A stretch of 64,000 nt of DNA from Ruminococcus sp. Lineage in GTDB: Bacteria; Bacillota_A; Clostridia; Oscillospirales; Acutalibacteraceae. Positions 9,768-19,338 of the stretch are shown here, piece after piece; position 1 is the first letter of the stretch, and every line of letters begins with the position of its first letter. Under the pieces are notes generated by a model. The model ran no database searches, was not told the origin of the DNA, and was given only the letters and a program-made list of their open reading frames with translations. The position numbers and the translations under genes were made by a program. Location: the NCBI GenBank assembly GCA_017481395.1, contig JAFUPE010000073.1, forward strand, positions 1-64,000, given 5' to 3'.

Positions 9768-11116
9768 TATGAAAGCTTATCCTTTATAAGTGCTGCTGTC
9801 TCGTTTGCAAGACGTGTAATTTCGGCAAAATCCTCGCCCTCAAGCATTACGCGAACTAAAGGCTCGGTACCTGAAAGACGAACGATAATTCTACCTCTGC
9901 CCTCTAAGATATCCTCAACACGATTAATTTCTTCTTTAATTTCCTTATCGGTGTAGAATTTTGTCTTAAGGTCAGGATTAATTGTAACATTTACAAGTAC
10001 CTGTGGGAAACGTTCCATAAGTGTTGCAATAGAGCTTAGCTTAGCCTGACGGCGGTTTATAAGACTTAAAAGCTGTGCACCTGTAAGCTGGCCATCGCCT
10101 GTGGTAGAATAGTCAAGACAAATAACGTGACCTGACTGCTCGCCGCCAATGTTATAGTCTTCTCTGAGCATTGTCTCAAGCACGTAACGGTCGCCTACTT
10201 TAGTTGATACAAGATTCATATTATTAGCTTCGCAGAATTTGTTGAAGCCCATGTTGGTCATAATTGTGCAAACTACTGTATTCTTCTTAAGCATTCCACG
10301 GCTTTTGAAGTCTGCGGCGATAATTGCAATTATGTAGTCACCGTCAACAAACTCGCCCTTGTCGTCTACAGCTAAGCATCTGTCGGCGTCGCCGTCGAAG
10401 GCAAGGCCTGCATCCAGATGATTATCCTTAACAAAACGCTGTAAGGTTTCGATATGAGTTGAGCCGCAGTTGGCGTTGATGTTAACTCCGTCCGGAGTGT
10501 CAAAAAGCACGTGACACTCTGCACCCAAGGCTTCGAAGAGCTTTCTGGCTGTAGTTGAGGATGAGCCGTTGGAGCAGTCGAGAGCAATTTTCATACCCTT
10601 AAGGTCGTAGTCTACAGTGCTTATAACGTGTTCAATATAATCGTCAACAGCATCGTCCTTGCGTATAACCTTGCCGATGTCAGAGTCGCGGCAAACTTTA
10701 TAGTCGCACTCATGGTCTAAGACGATTGCTTCAATCTGCTCTTCAAGCAAATCGGGAAGCTTGTAACCCTCGTCATTAAATATCTTGATGCCATTAAACT
10801 CAAATGGATTGTGCGATGCAGAAATCATGATACCTGCGTCAGCCTTATACTTTTTGATAAGGTATGCTACTGCTGGAGTAGGAACAACACCTAAAAGTAC
10901 AACGTTTGCACCAACCGAACAAAGGCCTGCAATCAACGCTCCCTCAAGCATATCGCCCGAAAGGCGTGTATCCTTACCGATTAAGAAAGTGGGATGCTCT
11001 ACTGTGTCGCTTATGAGCACCATTGCGGCGGCTCTGCCGATATTCATTGCAAGCTCAGGGGTAAGCTCGGTATTTGCTATACCTCTTGCTCCGTCTGTAC
11101 CGAATAATCTACCCAT
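9767..11116 (-). CDS. glmM: Phosphoglucosamine mutase
   Basis: 449 residues, the usual GlmM length. The N-terminus GRLFGTDGARGIANTE, the phosphoserine loop GIMISASHNPFEFNG (Ser about 102), the metal-binding loop FDGDADRC (about 241-248) and the phosphate-binding RLSGTEPLVRVM near the C-terminus are intact. It converts glucosamine-6-phosphate to glucosamine-1-phosphate on the way to UDP-GlcNAc and peptidoglycan. AGGAGG stands 9 nt before the ATG. It sits 32 nt downstream of ruvB, probably in one transcript. Confidence 0.96.
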   Translation of the reverse strand: MGRLFGTDGARGIANTELTPELAMNIGRAAAMVLISDTVEHPTFLIGKDTRLSGDMLEGALIAGLCSVGANVVLLGVVPTPAVAYLIKKYKADAGIMISASHNPFEFNGIKIFNDEGYKLPDLLEEQIEAIVLDHECDYKVCRDSDIGKVIRKDDAVDDYIEHVISTVDYDLKGMKIALDCSNGSSSTTARKLFEALGAECHVLFDTPDGVNINANCGSTHIETLQRFVKDNHLDAGLAFDGDADRCLAVDDKGEFVDGDYIIAIIAADFKSRGMLKKNTVVCTIMTNMGFNKFCEANNMNLVSTKVGDRYVLETMLREDYNIGGEQSGHVICLDYSTTGDGQLTGAQLLSLINRRQAKLSSIATLMERFPQVLVNVTINPDLKTKFYTDKEIKEEINRVEDILEGRGRIIVRLSGTEPLVRVMLEGEDFAEITRLANETAALIKDKLS

Positions 11117-11148
11117 TATAAAATCCTCCTATACTAAATTCGTTAATT

Positions 11149-12204
11149 TCAAAATAAGCTTTGCTGTGCAGCTTCGTTGTTTTTAATTCCTAAATGCTCG
11201 TAAGCCAAAGATGTTACACATCTGCCTCGGGGTGTGCGGTTTAAAAAGCCTATCTGCATTAAATAAGGTTCGTATACATCCTCAATGGTGACAGCCTCTT
11301 CCCCGATAGCGGCAGCTAAGGTATCAAGACCTACGGGACCTCCACCATAATTGTTAATCATCGCAAGAAGCATTCTGCGGTCGTTCTGGTCTAAGCCTAA
11401 AGAATCAATTTCGAGGCGATCAAGAGCAACCTTTGCGACCTCGCCGGTAATAACTCCGTCAGACATAACCTGAGCAAAATCTCGGGTACGCTTTAAAAGA
11501 CGATTAGCAATTCGCGGAGTTCCTCGGGAACGAGAGGCAAGCTCCATGGCACCCTTTTCGTCAATATCTATACCTAAAATACCTGCGCTTCTTGTTACTA
11601 TTCTTGCAAGCTCATCGTGAGTATAAAGCTCAAGACGGCATAAAACACCAAATCTGTCTCTTAAGGGAGCAGAAAGCTGACCCGCACGAGTGGTTGCACC
11701 GACTAAAGTAAATTTAGGAAGCGGCAGATGATAGGAAGCCGCCATCTGACCCTTGCCGGTAATAATATCGATTGCAAAATCCTCCATAGAAGGATAGAGA
11801 ATTTCTTCAACAGACCTGTTAAGTCGGTGAATCTCGTCGATAAAAAGCACGTCACCGTGGTTTAAATTGGTGAGAAGTGAGGCTAAATCACCGGGTTTTT
11901 CAATGGCGGGGCCGGAGGTAATACGAATATTAACACCAAGCTCGTTGGCAATAATTGCAGAAAGGGTTGTTTTGCCAAGCCCAGGAGGGCCGTAAAGAAG
12001 CACATGGTCTAAAACCTCACCGCGTTTTTTGGCGGCTTCGATAAAGATCTTTAAGTTCTCCTTAACCTTTTCCTGACCTACATAGTCGTCGAAGGTTTTG
12101 GGGCGTAAAGGATTATCGCCCTCGTAAACATCCTCGGGAGTTTCGGCTGTATCGACAATTCTGTTTTCAAAATCAAACTCTTCGCTATAATTAAAATCAC
12201 TCAT
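11149..12204 (-). CDS. ruvB: Holliday junction branch migration DNA helicase RuvB
   Basis: 351 residues. After a 25-residue acidic N-terminal extension come [11 protein letters not shown], Walker [10 protein letters not shown], Walker B LFIDEIHR, sensor VGATTRAG, the arginine-finger segment PLRDRFG and a C-terminal winged helix with [10 protein letters not shown]. RuvB hexamers pump DNA through the RuvA tetramer at Holliday junctions. It follows ruvA by 2 nt and ruvC lies just upstream, giving a complete RuvABC resolvasome. Family membership is certain from the motifs. Confidence 0.97.
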   Translation of the reverse strand: MSDFNYSEEFDFENRIVDTAETPEDVYEGDNPLRPKTFDDYVGQEKVKENLKIFIEAAKKRGEVLDHVLLYGPPGLGKTTLSAIIANELGVNIRITSGPAIEKPGDLASLLTNLNHGDVLFIDEIHRLNRSVEEILYPSMEDFAIDIITGKGQMAASYHLPLPKFTLVGATTRAGQLSAPLRDRFGVLCRLELYTHDELARIVTRSAGILGIDIDEKGAMELASRSRGTPRIANRLLKRTRDFAQVMSDGVITGEVAKVALDRLEIDSLGLDQNDRRMLLAMINNYGGGPVGLDTLAAAIGEEAVTIEDVYEPYLMQIGFLNRTPRGRCVTSLAYEHLGIKNNEAAQQSLF

Positions 12205-12206
12205 AA

Positions 12207-12800
12207 TTATCTATCCATTTTCTTTAAGGTTTCTCCGATTAGCTGTTCTACACTTAAACTCGGGTCAAGCTTACTAAGTACAGGGGTAACATCGGCAGCT
12301 GAAAAACCAAGCACCGCCAAAGCGGCGACTGCCTTAGAAATATTACCGGTGTCAGAGATAACAGAGCCTTTAAGCTCGATACCTGAGTCGGAAGTTGCAA
12401 GACCCTTGAGCTTATCCTTAAGCTCGAGAATAATTCTGGAAGCAAGCTTGGGGCCAACACCCTGTGCACGGGTCAAAGACTTAACGTCACCTGCAGAGAT
12501 TGCAAGAGTTATCTGCTCGGGAGTTAAATCGGAAAGAAGTGCAATACCCACCTTAGGGCCTACGCCCGAAATGCTGATTAACAGCTTAAAGCATTGAAGC
12601 TCAGCCTTTGTTGCAAAGCCGAAAAGCTCGCAGGCGTCCTCACGGATGCTCATATAAGTGAAAAGAGTAACCTCTGAATTAAGCTTTAATGCCTTCTGCG
12701 TATTAAGACTTGTATTACATTTATAGCCTACACCGCCGCATTCAACAACTGAAACACCTTGCTCCATAACTATTAAGTTGCCTCTTAAAGAATAAATCAC
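12207..12800 (-). CDS. ruvA: Holliday junction branch migration protein RuvA
   Basis: 197 residues with the three RuvA parts: N-terminal OB fold ([10 protein letters not shown]... [26 protein letters not shown]), two helix-hairpin-helix units ([17 protein letters not shown] about 73-89 and [17 protein letters not shown] about 113-129), a flexible linker and a C-terminal three-helix domain ([15 protein letters not shown]) that contacts RuvB. It binds four-way junctions and loads RuvB. It lies between ruvC (16 nt) and ruvB (2 nt). Confidence 0.96.
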   Translation of the reverse strand: MIYSLRGNLIVMEQGVSVVECGGVGYKCNTSLNTQKALKLNSEVTLFTYMSIREDACELFGFATKAELQCFKLLISISGVGPKVGIALLSDLTPEQITLAISAGDVKSLTRAQGVGPKLASRIILELKDKLKGLATSDSGIELKGSVISDTGNISKAVAALAVLGFSAADVTPVLSKLDPSLSVEQLIGETLKKMDR

Positions 12801-12816
12801 ACTTATTCCTCCTTTT

Positions 12817-13320
12817 TCAGATGCCGTTCATTAGTCTTTGCCTTAAGACTGTTCCTGCGGCGTGTATGTGACACACAGCAATAGCCAGAGCGTCAGCAGC
12901 ATCATCAGGCTTAGGCATTGCTCGCAGCTTAAGAAGCCTTTTGGTCATATCCATAACCTGCTGTTTTTTTGCCTTTCCGTAGCCTGTCACTGCAGTTTTA
13001 ACCTGCAACGGAGTATATTCGAAAATCGGTATGTTGTGAAGCTGGGCGGCAAGTAAGATAACTCCCCTTGCCTCGGCAACCATAATAGCGGTTTTCTGGT
13101 TATTCTGAAAATAAAGCTTTTCAATGGCTATACAGTCAGGCTTTGCTTTTTCGATAACCTTATTCATGCCGTCAAAGATTAACTTAAGACGAGTATTAAA
13201 ATCCGTGTCGGCATCGGTAGTGATACAGCCATATGCAACAGGCTTATAGGAGCCTGTTTCGGCGTTAACAACACCGTAGCCGATAATAGCATAACCCGGG
13301 TCAATACCAAGCACCGTCAC
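12817..13320 (-). CDS. ruvC: Crossover junction endodeoxyribonuclease RuvC
   Basis: About 167 residues. Catalytic acidic residues are visible in VLGIDPGYAIIGYG, IAIEKLYF and KPDDAADALAIA, plus the DNA-contacting QVKTAVTGYGKAKKQQV. It cuts Holliday junctions symmetrically in the RuvABC complex. The frame is open for six more codons upstream to a GTG at 13338, but AAGGA lies 9 nt before the GTG at 13320, and family members begin right at the ILGIDPG strand, so 13320 is preferred. It is the first gene after the promoter at 13365-13393. Confidence 0.95.
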   Translation of the reverse strand: MTVLGIDPGYAIIGYGVVNAETGSYKPVAYGCITTDADTDFNTRLKLIFDGMNKVIEKAKPDCIAIEKLYFQNNQKTAIMVAEARGVILLAAQLHNIPIFEYTPLQVKTAVTGYGKAKKQQVMDMTKRLLKLRAMPKPDDAADALAIAVCHIHAAGTVLRQRLMNGI

Positions 13321-13364
13321 CGCCGAACATCCTTTCACGCATAATTTGCCTATAATAATTAAGT

Positions 13365-13393
13365 ATTATAACATATTGATACCTAAATAGCAA
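13365..13393 (-). promoter_or_regulatory. Sigma-A-type promoter for the ruvCAB-glmM-ecf run
   Basis: Read on the minus strand: TTGCTA (-35), 17-bp spacer, TATAAT (-10, perfect). It ends about 45 nt before the ruvC start. No other comparable promoter was noticed in the closely packed genes down to the Clp ATPase, so it may serve much of that 12.7-kb run. Confidence 0.75.
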
Positions 13394-13425
13394 CTTTATT
13401 CGCGATTTGTTACACAAAAATTCAC

Positions 13426-13462
13426 AAAAAATTATCTCCCCCGATTAATAGCTCGAGGGAGA
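13426..13462 (-). terminator. Terminator of pflBA transcript
   Basis: Minus strand: a 10-bp stem with one mismatch (tctccctcga / tcgggggaga) with a loop of 8 nt, then a T-rich tail (taatttttt). It lies directly after the pflA stop and before the ruvC promoter. Confidence 0.75.
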
Positions 13463-13469
13463 AAACATA

Positions 13470-14186
13470 CTAAACATATTCTCTTAAAAAAGACTTCAAA
13501 TACTCGATACTTTCCTTAGTTGGGGTGGGTAACTCGGAAAAAGGAAACGGAATTTTCATTTCATCGTATTTTGTCTGACAGATTTTACGAAAAGGCAAAA
13601 GCTCAATTTTATCAACACATTTATTGTTCTTTGCTATATAGTAAAGCTTTTTTATATTTTCCTCGCTATCATTAATGGTAGGAATAATAACCTGACGTAG
13701 AGTTACAGGTATTTTATTTTCGTTAAGAATACGAAGAAATTCAAGGGGAATATCCATAGGACAGCCTACGTTTTCTCGATAAAGAGTATCGCTGGTATAT
13801 TTAATATCCAGAAGCACCCTGTCGGTTACATTAAGCAAGCTGAGGACTTCTTCATTAATAATACTTCCTGAAGTATCGAGACAGGTGTTAATTCCCTGTT
13901 CCTTGCAAAGGGCAAAAATATCCTTGGCAAATTCTGCCTGCATAAGCGGCTCGCCGCCCGAAAGGGTTATACCGCCGTTTTGCTTAAAATATTCCCTGTA
14001 ACGCTGTGCACGATTTACTACCTCTGCGGCAGTATAAAGCTTTGCTTGACCTTTCTTTGACCATGTGTCAGGGTTATGACAACATTTACAACGAAGGTTA
14101 CAGCCTTGAAAAAAAGCTACAAATCGTACACCGGGACCGTCTACAGTACCGAGACTCTGGAAAGAGTGGATATATCCCCTGCTCAT
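13470..14186 (-). CDS. pflA: Pyruvate formate-lyase-activating enzyme
   Basis: 238-residue radical SAM enzyme. The 4Fe-4S motif CxxxCxxC is in [18 protein letters not shown] (about 28-45), followed by the glycine-rich [11 protein letters not shown] and VLLDIKY. It reductively cleaves S-adenosylmethionine to place a glycyl radical on PflB. The start overlaps the pflB stop by 4 nt. N-terminus [20 protein letters not shown] is characteristic of PflA. Functions only under anaerobiosis, consistent with the rest of the window. Confidence 0.96.
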   Translation of the reverse strand: MSRGYIHSFQSLGTVDGPGVRFVAFFQGCNLRCKCCHNPDTWSKKGQAKLYTAAEVVNRAQRYREYFKQNGGITLSGGEPLMQAEFAKDIFALCKEQGINTCLDTSGSIINEEVLSLLNVTDRVLLDIKYTSDTLYRENVGCPMDIPLEFLRILNENKIPVTLRQVIIPTINDSEENIKKLYYIAKNNKCVDKIELLPFRKICQTKYDEMKIPFPFSELPTPTKESIEYLKSFLREYV

Positions 14187-16414
14187 ACTGCCTCGTGGAA
14201 CGTACGGCTGATAACCTCTCGCTGTTGTTCGCGACTTAATTTATTGAAGTTTACAGCGTAGCCTGAAACACGGATTGTAAGGTTGGGATAAGCCTCGGGA
14301 TTTTCGTAGGCTTTCAGCAAGGTTTCTCGAGTCATAACGTTAACGTTGATGTGATGAGCCATCTTAGCAAAGTAACCATCTAAAATTGTAACAAGGTTTT
14401 CTACCTGCTCGTCCTCGGTTTTACCTAATGCATCCGGGGTGATTGAGAAGGTATTGGAGATACCGTCACGGCAATCGTCGTAGCTAAGCTTTGCAACAGA
14501 ATTAAGAGAAGCAAGTGCACCGTTCTCTTCGCGGTTGTGCATGGGATTTGCACCCGGTGCAAAGGGCTCGCCTGCTTTTCTGCCGTCGGGAGTTGCGGCT
14601 GTATTTTTGCCGTACATAACGTTAGAAGTAATTGTAAGAACTGACAAAGTGTGAATTGAATTACGGTATGTATTGGTTTTTCTCAGCTCTGTAATAACCT
14701 TATGGGTCATTTCCTTGGCAAGTAAATCTACTCTGTCGTCATCGTTACCATATTTAGGAAATTCGCCTGTGGTCTCAAAGTCTACAATAAAACCATCATC
14801 GTCTTTAACAGGCTTTACGTTTGCGTACTTAATTGCACTTAAAGAGTCAGTAATTACAGAAAGACCTGCAATTCCAAACGCCATAAAACGGTCAACATAG
14901 GTATCATGAAGAGCCATCTGGGTTTTTTCGTAAGCGTACTTGTCGTGCATATAATGAATGATGTTCATTGTATTTACGTAAAGATGGCTAAGCCAAGGAA
15001 GGTAAATATCAAGACGCTCCATAACAGCTTCATAGGTAAGCTTTTCGCCTGAAAGTACAGGCATCTGAGGGCCAATATGAATGCCGCTTGTGGTATCGTA
15101 GCCGCCGTTGATTGCAATAAGCATAAGCTTAGGCAGATTGCACCTTGCACCGAAAAACTGCATCTGCTTGCCTACCTTCATTGCGGAAACACAGCAAGCA
15201 ATTGCATAATCGTCGCCATAGATAGGACGCATTAAATCGTCATTTTCATACTGGATAGAGTTTGTATCCTTGGAAACCTTAGCACAGAACTTCTTGAAGT
15301 TTTCGGGAAGATTTACAGACCAGAGTACAGTAAGGTTAGGCTCGGGTGAAGAGCCTAAGGTGTAAAGAGTGTTGAGAACTCTGAAGGAGTTTTTGGTAAC
15401 TAAGGTTCTGCCGTCTTCGCCAACACCGCCGACAGCCTCGGTTATCCACATAGGGTCGCCGCCGAAAAGCTCGTTGTATTCGGGAGTACGTAGGTGTCTT
15501 GCAATCCTTAATTTCATTACAAAATCATCCATAAGCTCCTGAGCTGTTTCCTCGGTTAAAACACCGTTTTTAATATCACGCTCAATATAAATATCAAAAA
15601 ACGTGCTGACACGACCTAAAGACATAGCGGCACCATTTTGCTCTTTGATAGAAGCAAGATAGGCAAAATACGTCCACTGTATAGCTTCGCGTGCATTTTG
15701 GGCAGGCTGGCTTATATCGAAGCCGTACATCATGGCCATTTCTTTCATATAACCTAAGAAAGCAATCTGCTGATAAAGTTCTTCATCAAGTCGAATCTGA
15801 GGGGAATCAAAGGACTCAGCGGCAAGCTTTGCCTTGTCCTTCTGTTTTTCCTCAATAAGCTTGTCTACGCCGTAAAGAGCAACACGACGATAGTCGCCGA
15901 TAATACGACCTCTGCCGTAAGCATCAGGCAGACCTGTAATAACATGACACTTTCTGGCGGCACGCATCTCGTCGGTATAAGCACGGAAAACGCCGTCGTT
16001 ATGAGTGGTACGGTATCTGAATTCTTCTTCGATTTTATCACTTAATTTATAGCCGTAAGCCTTACACGCCTGACGAGCCATACGGATGCCGCCGAAAGGA
16101 TTAACACCACGCTTTAAAGGACGGTTGGTCTGCATTCCGACGATAATTTCGTTGTCTTTGTCGATATAACCCGGTGAATAGCTTGTAAGTGAAGAAACGG
16201 TTGCTGTGTCAATATCAAGAACACCGCCAAACTGACGCTCAAGCGCAAAAAGACCTTGAAGCTTTTTCATAAGAGCTTCGGTACGAGGTGTCGCGCTGCT
16301 TAAAAACTCAGCATCACCTGTGTACTCAGTATAGTTGGTCTGGATAAAATCACGAACGTTGATTTCGTCCTGCCATACGCCTTTGTTAAATCCAATCCAG
16401 TTTTTGTTTTCCAT
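14183..16414 (-). CDS. pflB: Formate C-acetyltransferase (pyruvate formate-lyase)
   Basis: About 743 residues. The catalytic double cysteine is in [10 protein letters not shown] (middle of the protein) and the glycyl-radical site is RVSGYAVNF, with the Gly 25 residues before the C-terminus. It converts pyruvate and CoA to acetyl-CoA and formate, supplying both energy metabolism and one-carbon units for purines. Two ATGs compete: AAGGAG is only 2 nt from the ATG at 16420 but 8 nt from the ATG at 16414, so the second (MENKNWIGF) is chosen. Expression is predicted to depend on the ZTP riboswitch and terminator in the 5' leader. Confidence 0.97.
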   Translation of the reverse strand: MENKNWIGFNKGVWQDEINVRDFIQTNYTEYTGDAEFLSSATPRTEALMKKLQGLFALERQFGGVLDIDTATVSSLTSYSPGYIDKDNEIIVGMQTNRPLKRGVNPFGGIRMARQACKAYGYKLSDKIEEEFRYRTTHNDGVFRAYTDEMRAARKCHVITGLPDAYGRGRIIGDYRRVALYGVDKLIEEKQKDKAKLAAESFDSPQIRLDEELYQQIAFLGYMKEMAMMYGFDISQPAQNAREAIQWTYFAYLASIKEQNGAAMSLGRVSTFFDIYIERDIKNGVLTEETAQELMDDFVMKLRIARHLRTPEYNELFGGDPMWITEAVGGVGEDGRTLVTKNSFRVLNTLYTLGSSPEPNLTVLWSVNLPENFKKFCAKVSKDTNSIQYENDDLMRPIYGDDYAIACCVSAMKVGKQMQFFGARCNLPKLMLIAINGGYDTTSGIHIGPQMPVLSGEKLTYEAVMERLDIYLPWLSHLYVNTMNIIHYMHDKYAYEKTQMALHDTYVDRFMAFGIAGLSVITDSLSAIKYANVKPVKDDDGFIVDFETTGEFPKYGNDDDRVDLLAKEMTHKVITELRKTNTYRNSIHTLSVLTITSNVMYGKNTAATPDGRKAGEPFAPGANPMHNREENGALASLNSVAKLSYDDCRDGISNTFSITPDALGKTEDEQVENLVTILDGYFAKMAHHINVNVMTRETLLKAYENPEAYPNLTIRVSGYAVNFNKLSREQQREVISRTFHEAV

Positions 16415-16466
16415 ATACATCTCTCCTTACTGAATGAATTAATATAAAAATTACTTATAAAACAAA

Positions 16467-16502
16467 TTAAAAAAGGGCAATTCACTTCCATGTGAATTGC
16501 CC
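16467..16502 (-). terminator. Riboswitch expression-platform terminator before pflB
   Basis: Minus strand: a perfect 11-bp stem (gggcaattcac / gtgaattgccc) with a 6-nt loop, followed at once by six T. The first bases of the 5' arm (gggca) are also the 3' end of the ZTP aptamer core, so ligand binding and terminator formation exclude each other: an ON switch. Confidence 0.9.
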
Positions 16503-16575
16503 AGACGGTCGGCTTTGCAACTTCTACACTCCCCCACTGTTTTCAGTGAAACCCGTCAGTCACATAGAAGCTTTT
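16498..16575 (-). ncRNA. ZTP/ZMP riboswitch (pfl motif) aptamer
   Basis: On the minus strand the leader of pflB carries the pfl-motif hallmarks: an upstream helix with gugacugacggg, a hairpin with cacugaaaacagugggggag, and the diagnostic 3' block gccgaccgucugggca that forms the pseudoknot. The family binds ZMP/ZTP, the purine intermediate that accumulates when 10-formyl-tetrahydrofolate is short. Placement before pflB is one of the settings for which the motif was named. More formate is then available for formyl-folate. The overlap of its 3' end with the terminator stem gives the switching mechanism. The identification is from memory of the consensus; a covariance search would settle it. Confidence 0.88.
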
Positions 16576-16587
16576 CTTTACACTATA

Positions 16588-16616
16588 TTTATACTATAAA
16601 TCCTTACTTTTGTCAA
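16588..16616 (-). promoter_or_regulatory. Promoter of riboswitch-pflBA
   Basis: Minus strand: TTGACA (16616-16611, perfect), 17-bp spacer, TATAAA (16593-16588). The predicted transcript starts about 10 nt before the aptamer, exactly where a riboswitch leader should begin. The rest of the gap up to about 16735 is AT-rich with no other clear element. Confidence 0.85.
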
Positions 16617-16745
16617 AGGGTTTACTATATATTGCGGGTAGAAAAAGAAGAAGAAACAAGCATAACTTTTGTATATATTTTTCAAACTGCGTTTATATTT
16701 ACATAATTAAGCAAGCGTGGTGCAAAATACCAACAGGTGATTATG

Positions 16746-18134
16746 ATGCTTACAACAAGTTTAGAGAAAAATACAAAGGTTATTGACTCGGATTTAAGAG
16801 TAAATGAAAGCTTCGACCTTATTAAAAGAGATATTGTAATTAACAATAGAAAGGTTGCACTTTACTGCATCGACGGATTTGTAAAGGATGCAGTGCTTAT
16901 GAAAACGCTGGTATTCTTTAATTCGGTTAATGACGAGCGATACTTTAAGGATGCCGACACCTTTGCCGAAAACTGCGTTCCTTACTTTGAAGTAACAACA
17001 GAAAGCGACCCGAAGCTGATTATCCAAAACGTACTGTGTGGGGTAACGGCACTTATTATAGACGGCTTTGATAAGGCTGTGCTTATGGATATGAGGACAT
17101 ATCCTCAGAGACAAACCAGCGAGCCTGATGACGACAAGGTTATGAGAGGCAGTAAGGACGGCTTTGTCGAAACCATGATTAGCAACGTAGCACTTATAAG
17201 ACGTAGGATAAGAGACGTTAACTTTACGGTAAAGCCTTTTTTCGTCAGCCATTGTTCAAAATCCGACGTTGCTGTTTGCTATATGGACAACAAGGTAGAT
17301 AAAAAGCTTTTGAAGCAGATTACCGACAGGATTAATGCAATTGACGTTGATTCCCTTGCTATGAATCAGCAAAGCCTTATAGAGGCAATTTATCCAAAAA
17401 AATGGTACAATCCTTTTCCAAAAATCAAATACACCGAAAGGCCTGATTCGGCTGCTGCAAACCTTTTAAAGGGTAATATTGTAATACTTGTGGACAACTC
17501 GCCGTCGGCACTGATTTTGCCAACCTCGATTTTTGACATTACCGAGGAAGCCGACGACTACTATTTTCCGCCAATTACAGGCTCTTATCTAAGAGTAGCA
17601 AGACTTCTCATAACAATAGGCGCCTTGCTGATTACACCTGTGTGGCTTCTGATGCTTCAAAACCCTCAATATGTACCTAAAGTTTTTGAGTTTATGCTAC
17701 TTACGGAAGAATGTAGCTTACCTGTATTCTGGCAGTTGATACTTTTAGAAATCACCATAGACGGGCTAAGGCTTGCGGCACTTAACACGCCTAACAGCCT
17801 GTCAGGCACCTTGGGTATTATAGGTGCTATTGCTCTGTCAGAATTTTCTGTAAGTGCAGGGTGGTTTAATACCGAAACCATTCTGTATATGGCTTTTGTA
17901 ACCATTGCAAGCTTTTCTCAGCCTAATTATGAGCTTGGCTACTGCCTTAAGTTTATGAGAGTTATTATCCTTATTCTTACAGTTCTCTTCAATCTATGGG
18001 GATTTATTGCCGGACTTATATTCACTCTTGTGTTACTGGTTACTAACAAAACTGTCAGCGGAAAAAGCTATCTTTATCCTCTTGTTCCCTTCAACGGAAA
18101 AGCATTCCTTCACAAGGTGCTTCGATTCAGGTAA
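16746..18134 (+). CDS. SpoVAF/GerA-family spore germination protein
   Basis: About 462 residues. An N-terminal soluble half (SFDLIKRDIVINNRKVALYCIDGFVKD... ) is followed by a C-terminal membrane half with about five helices, including LLITIGALLITPVWLLML and FMRVIILILTVLFNLWGFIAG, and the conserved SGTLGIIGAIALSEFSV segment of the GerA A-subunit family. The FIDGF-like start and the absence of GerB and GerC partner genes suggest SpoVAF rather than a nutrient receptor subunit. Expected site: inner membrane of the spore. Three close start codons exist (16737 GTG, 16743, 16746 ATG); AGGTGA at 16735-16740 favours 16746. It converges on spmB with an 8-nt overlap of the coding ends. Confidence 0.82.
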   Translation: MLTTSLEKNTKVIDSDLRVNESFDLIKRDIVINNRKVALYCIDGFVKDAVLMKTLVFFNSVNDERYFKDADTFAENCVPYFEVTTESDPKLIIQNVLCGVTALIIDGFDKAVLMDMRTYPQRQTSEPDDDKVMRGSKDGFVETMISNVALIRRRIRDVNFTVKPFFVSHCSKSDVAVCYMDNKVDKKLLKQITDRINAIDVDSLAMNQQSLIEAIYPKKWYNPFPKIKYTERPDSAAANLLKGNIVILVDNSPSALILPTSIFDITEEADDYYFPPITGSYLRVARLLITIGALLITPVWLLMLQNPQYVPKVFEFMLLTEECSLPVFWQLILLEITIDGLRLAALNTPNSLSGTLGIIGAIALSEFSVSAGWFNTETILYMAFVTIASFSQPNYELGYCLKFMRVIILILTVLFNLWGFIAGLIFTLVLLVTNKTVSGKSYLYPLVPFNGKAFLHKVLRFR

Positions 18135-18636
18135 GGAAAAGTCTTACTGTTAATACCGAAAAAATTACAGCTGTTAAATCCGCCATTAAGCCTGCAACAA
18201 GGGTCTGGCGGATTTTTTTTACGCCTACACTGCCGAAGTACAGAGTTATGGCGTAAAATGTAGTTTCTGTTGAGCCCGCCATAACCGAAACAATTTTTCC
18301 TGCAAGGCTATCGGGACCCAGACGCTCGAAAATATCGATTAAAAGAGCTGTTGACCCGCCGCCTGAGACTGGTCTGAGAATAGCAACAGGAACAATCTCG
18401 GCAGGAAAACCGAGTTTATCAGCGAAAGGAGTGATAAGACTTATTAGTGCATCTAATGCACCGCTTTCGCGAAGCATGGTTACCGCAGTGATAAGACCCA
18501 TTAGAGTAGGCGCTATAGTAAGCACAGTTTTTAATCCGCTTGATGCACCTTGACAGAACACCTCGAAAACAGGAACTTTTTTAATAATTCCTATCACTAC
18601 AAAAATAATTACAATCAAAGGAATTATGTAACTCAT
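18127..18636 (-). CDS. spmB: Spore maturation protein B
   Basis: 169 residues, hydrophobic, with an N-terminal helix (IIPLIVIIFVVIGII), the nucleoside-recognition (Gate) domain motif GLKTVLTIAPTLMGLITAV and the conserved RPVSGGGSTALLIDIF. SpmB works with SpmA in dehydration of the spore core in Bacillus and Clostridium. It follows spmA with a 4-nt ATGA overlap. The 3' end overlaps the convergent SpoVAF-like gene by 8 nt, leaving no room for an intergenic terminator. Confidence 0.93.
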   Translation of the reverse strand: MSYIIPLIVIIFVVIGIIKKVPVFEVFCQGASSGLKTVLTIAPTLMGLITAVTMLRESGALDALISLITPFADKLGFPAEIVPVAILRPVSGGGSTALLIDIFERLGPDSLAGKIVSVMAGSTETTFYAITLYFGSVGVKKIRQTLVAGLMADLTAVIFSVLTVRLFLT

Positions 18637-19220
18637 AAATGAGACCTTTCCTCTTTAAAAAACAGCTTTGCCACAGTTATGCCTACAAAAAGCGCTATGA
18701 CAGACGTAAGCCATACAGCGGGAATTATCTCAAACGGTGCTGTGCTTCCGTAATTAGAGCGATACGCGCAGAGAGTTGTAGGTATAAGCTGTATGGAAGC
18801 TGTATTTAACACCACAAACAGAAGCATATCGTCGGATGCTTCGTTTTTATTATTATTGATTTTTTTCAGTTCCTTCATAGCACTTAGGCCGAAAGGGGTT
18901 GCAGCGTTACCAAGGCCAAGCAAATTAGCACTAATATTAAGGCTTATGTATCGCATTGCATAGCTTTCTTTTGGTACACGTTTAAAAAGCTTTGACAGAA
19001 CTGGTGAAAACAACTTTGCTATACCCTTTGTTATACCGCTTCTATCGGCTATTTCCATCATACCTGACCAAAAACAAATAATACCGGTTACAGATATGAG
19101 AAGCTCAACCGCCGACCCCGCACCTTTTATGACTGAGTCGGAGAGTAATTCCATTTTTCCTGCGAAAATTGCCGAAACAAAGGCTATAATCATCATAAAC
19201 GCCCAGATAAAATTTAGCAA
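18633..19220 (-). CDS. spmA: Spore maturation protein A
   Basis: About 195 residues from a TTG start, matching the roughly 196 residues of Bacillus SpmA. The frame is open further upstream to 19271, but AAGGAAG stands 6 nt before the TTG at 19220, and the protein then starts with NFIWAFMMIIAFVSA, the usual SpmA first helix. The Gate-domain segment GNAATPFGLSAMKELKKIN and LFVVLNTASIQLIPTT are conserved. It acts in the developing spore; in Bacillus it is made in the mother cell under SigE, whose gene is also in this window. Confidence 0.93.
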   Translation of the reverse strand: MLNFIWAFMMIIAFVSAIFAGKMELLSDSVIKGAGSAVELLISVTGIICFWSGMMEIADRSGITKGIAKLFSPVLSKLFKRVPKESYAMRYISLNISANLLGLGNAATPFGLSAMKELKKINNNKNEASDDMLLFVVLNTASIQLIPTTLCAYRSNYGSTAPFEIIPAVWLTSVIALFVGITVAKLFFKEERSHL

Positions 19221-19264
19221 AATAATCTTCCTTTCGACAGTTATATATTTTTTACAGTTTAATC

Positions 19265-19293
19265 TTGACAATTTTGGTATTAATTGGTAATAT
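19265..19293 (+). promoter_or_regulatory. Promoter of AbrB-like gene
   Basis: TTGACA (perfect), 17-bp spacer, TAATAT. It ends about 45 nt before the start codon and about 45 nt from the divergent spmA start. Confidence 0.7.
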
Positions 19294-19338
19294 TTAGGTA
19301 AGGCGGTTAATTTGTGGCCTTAGTTGGGAGGATTTAAT

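Noticed and set aside
16640..16745. Sigma-G promoter for the SpoVAF-like gene
   Set aside because: CATAATT resembles the -10 but no TGNATA-like -35 at the right distance.
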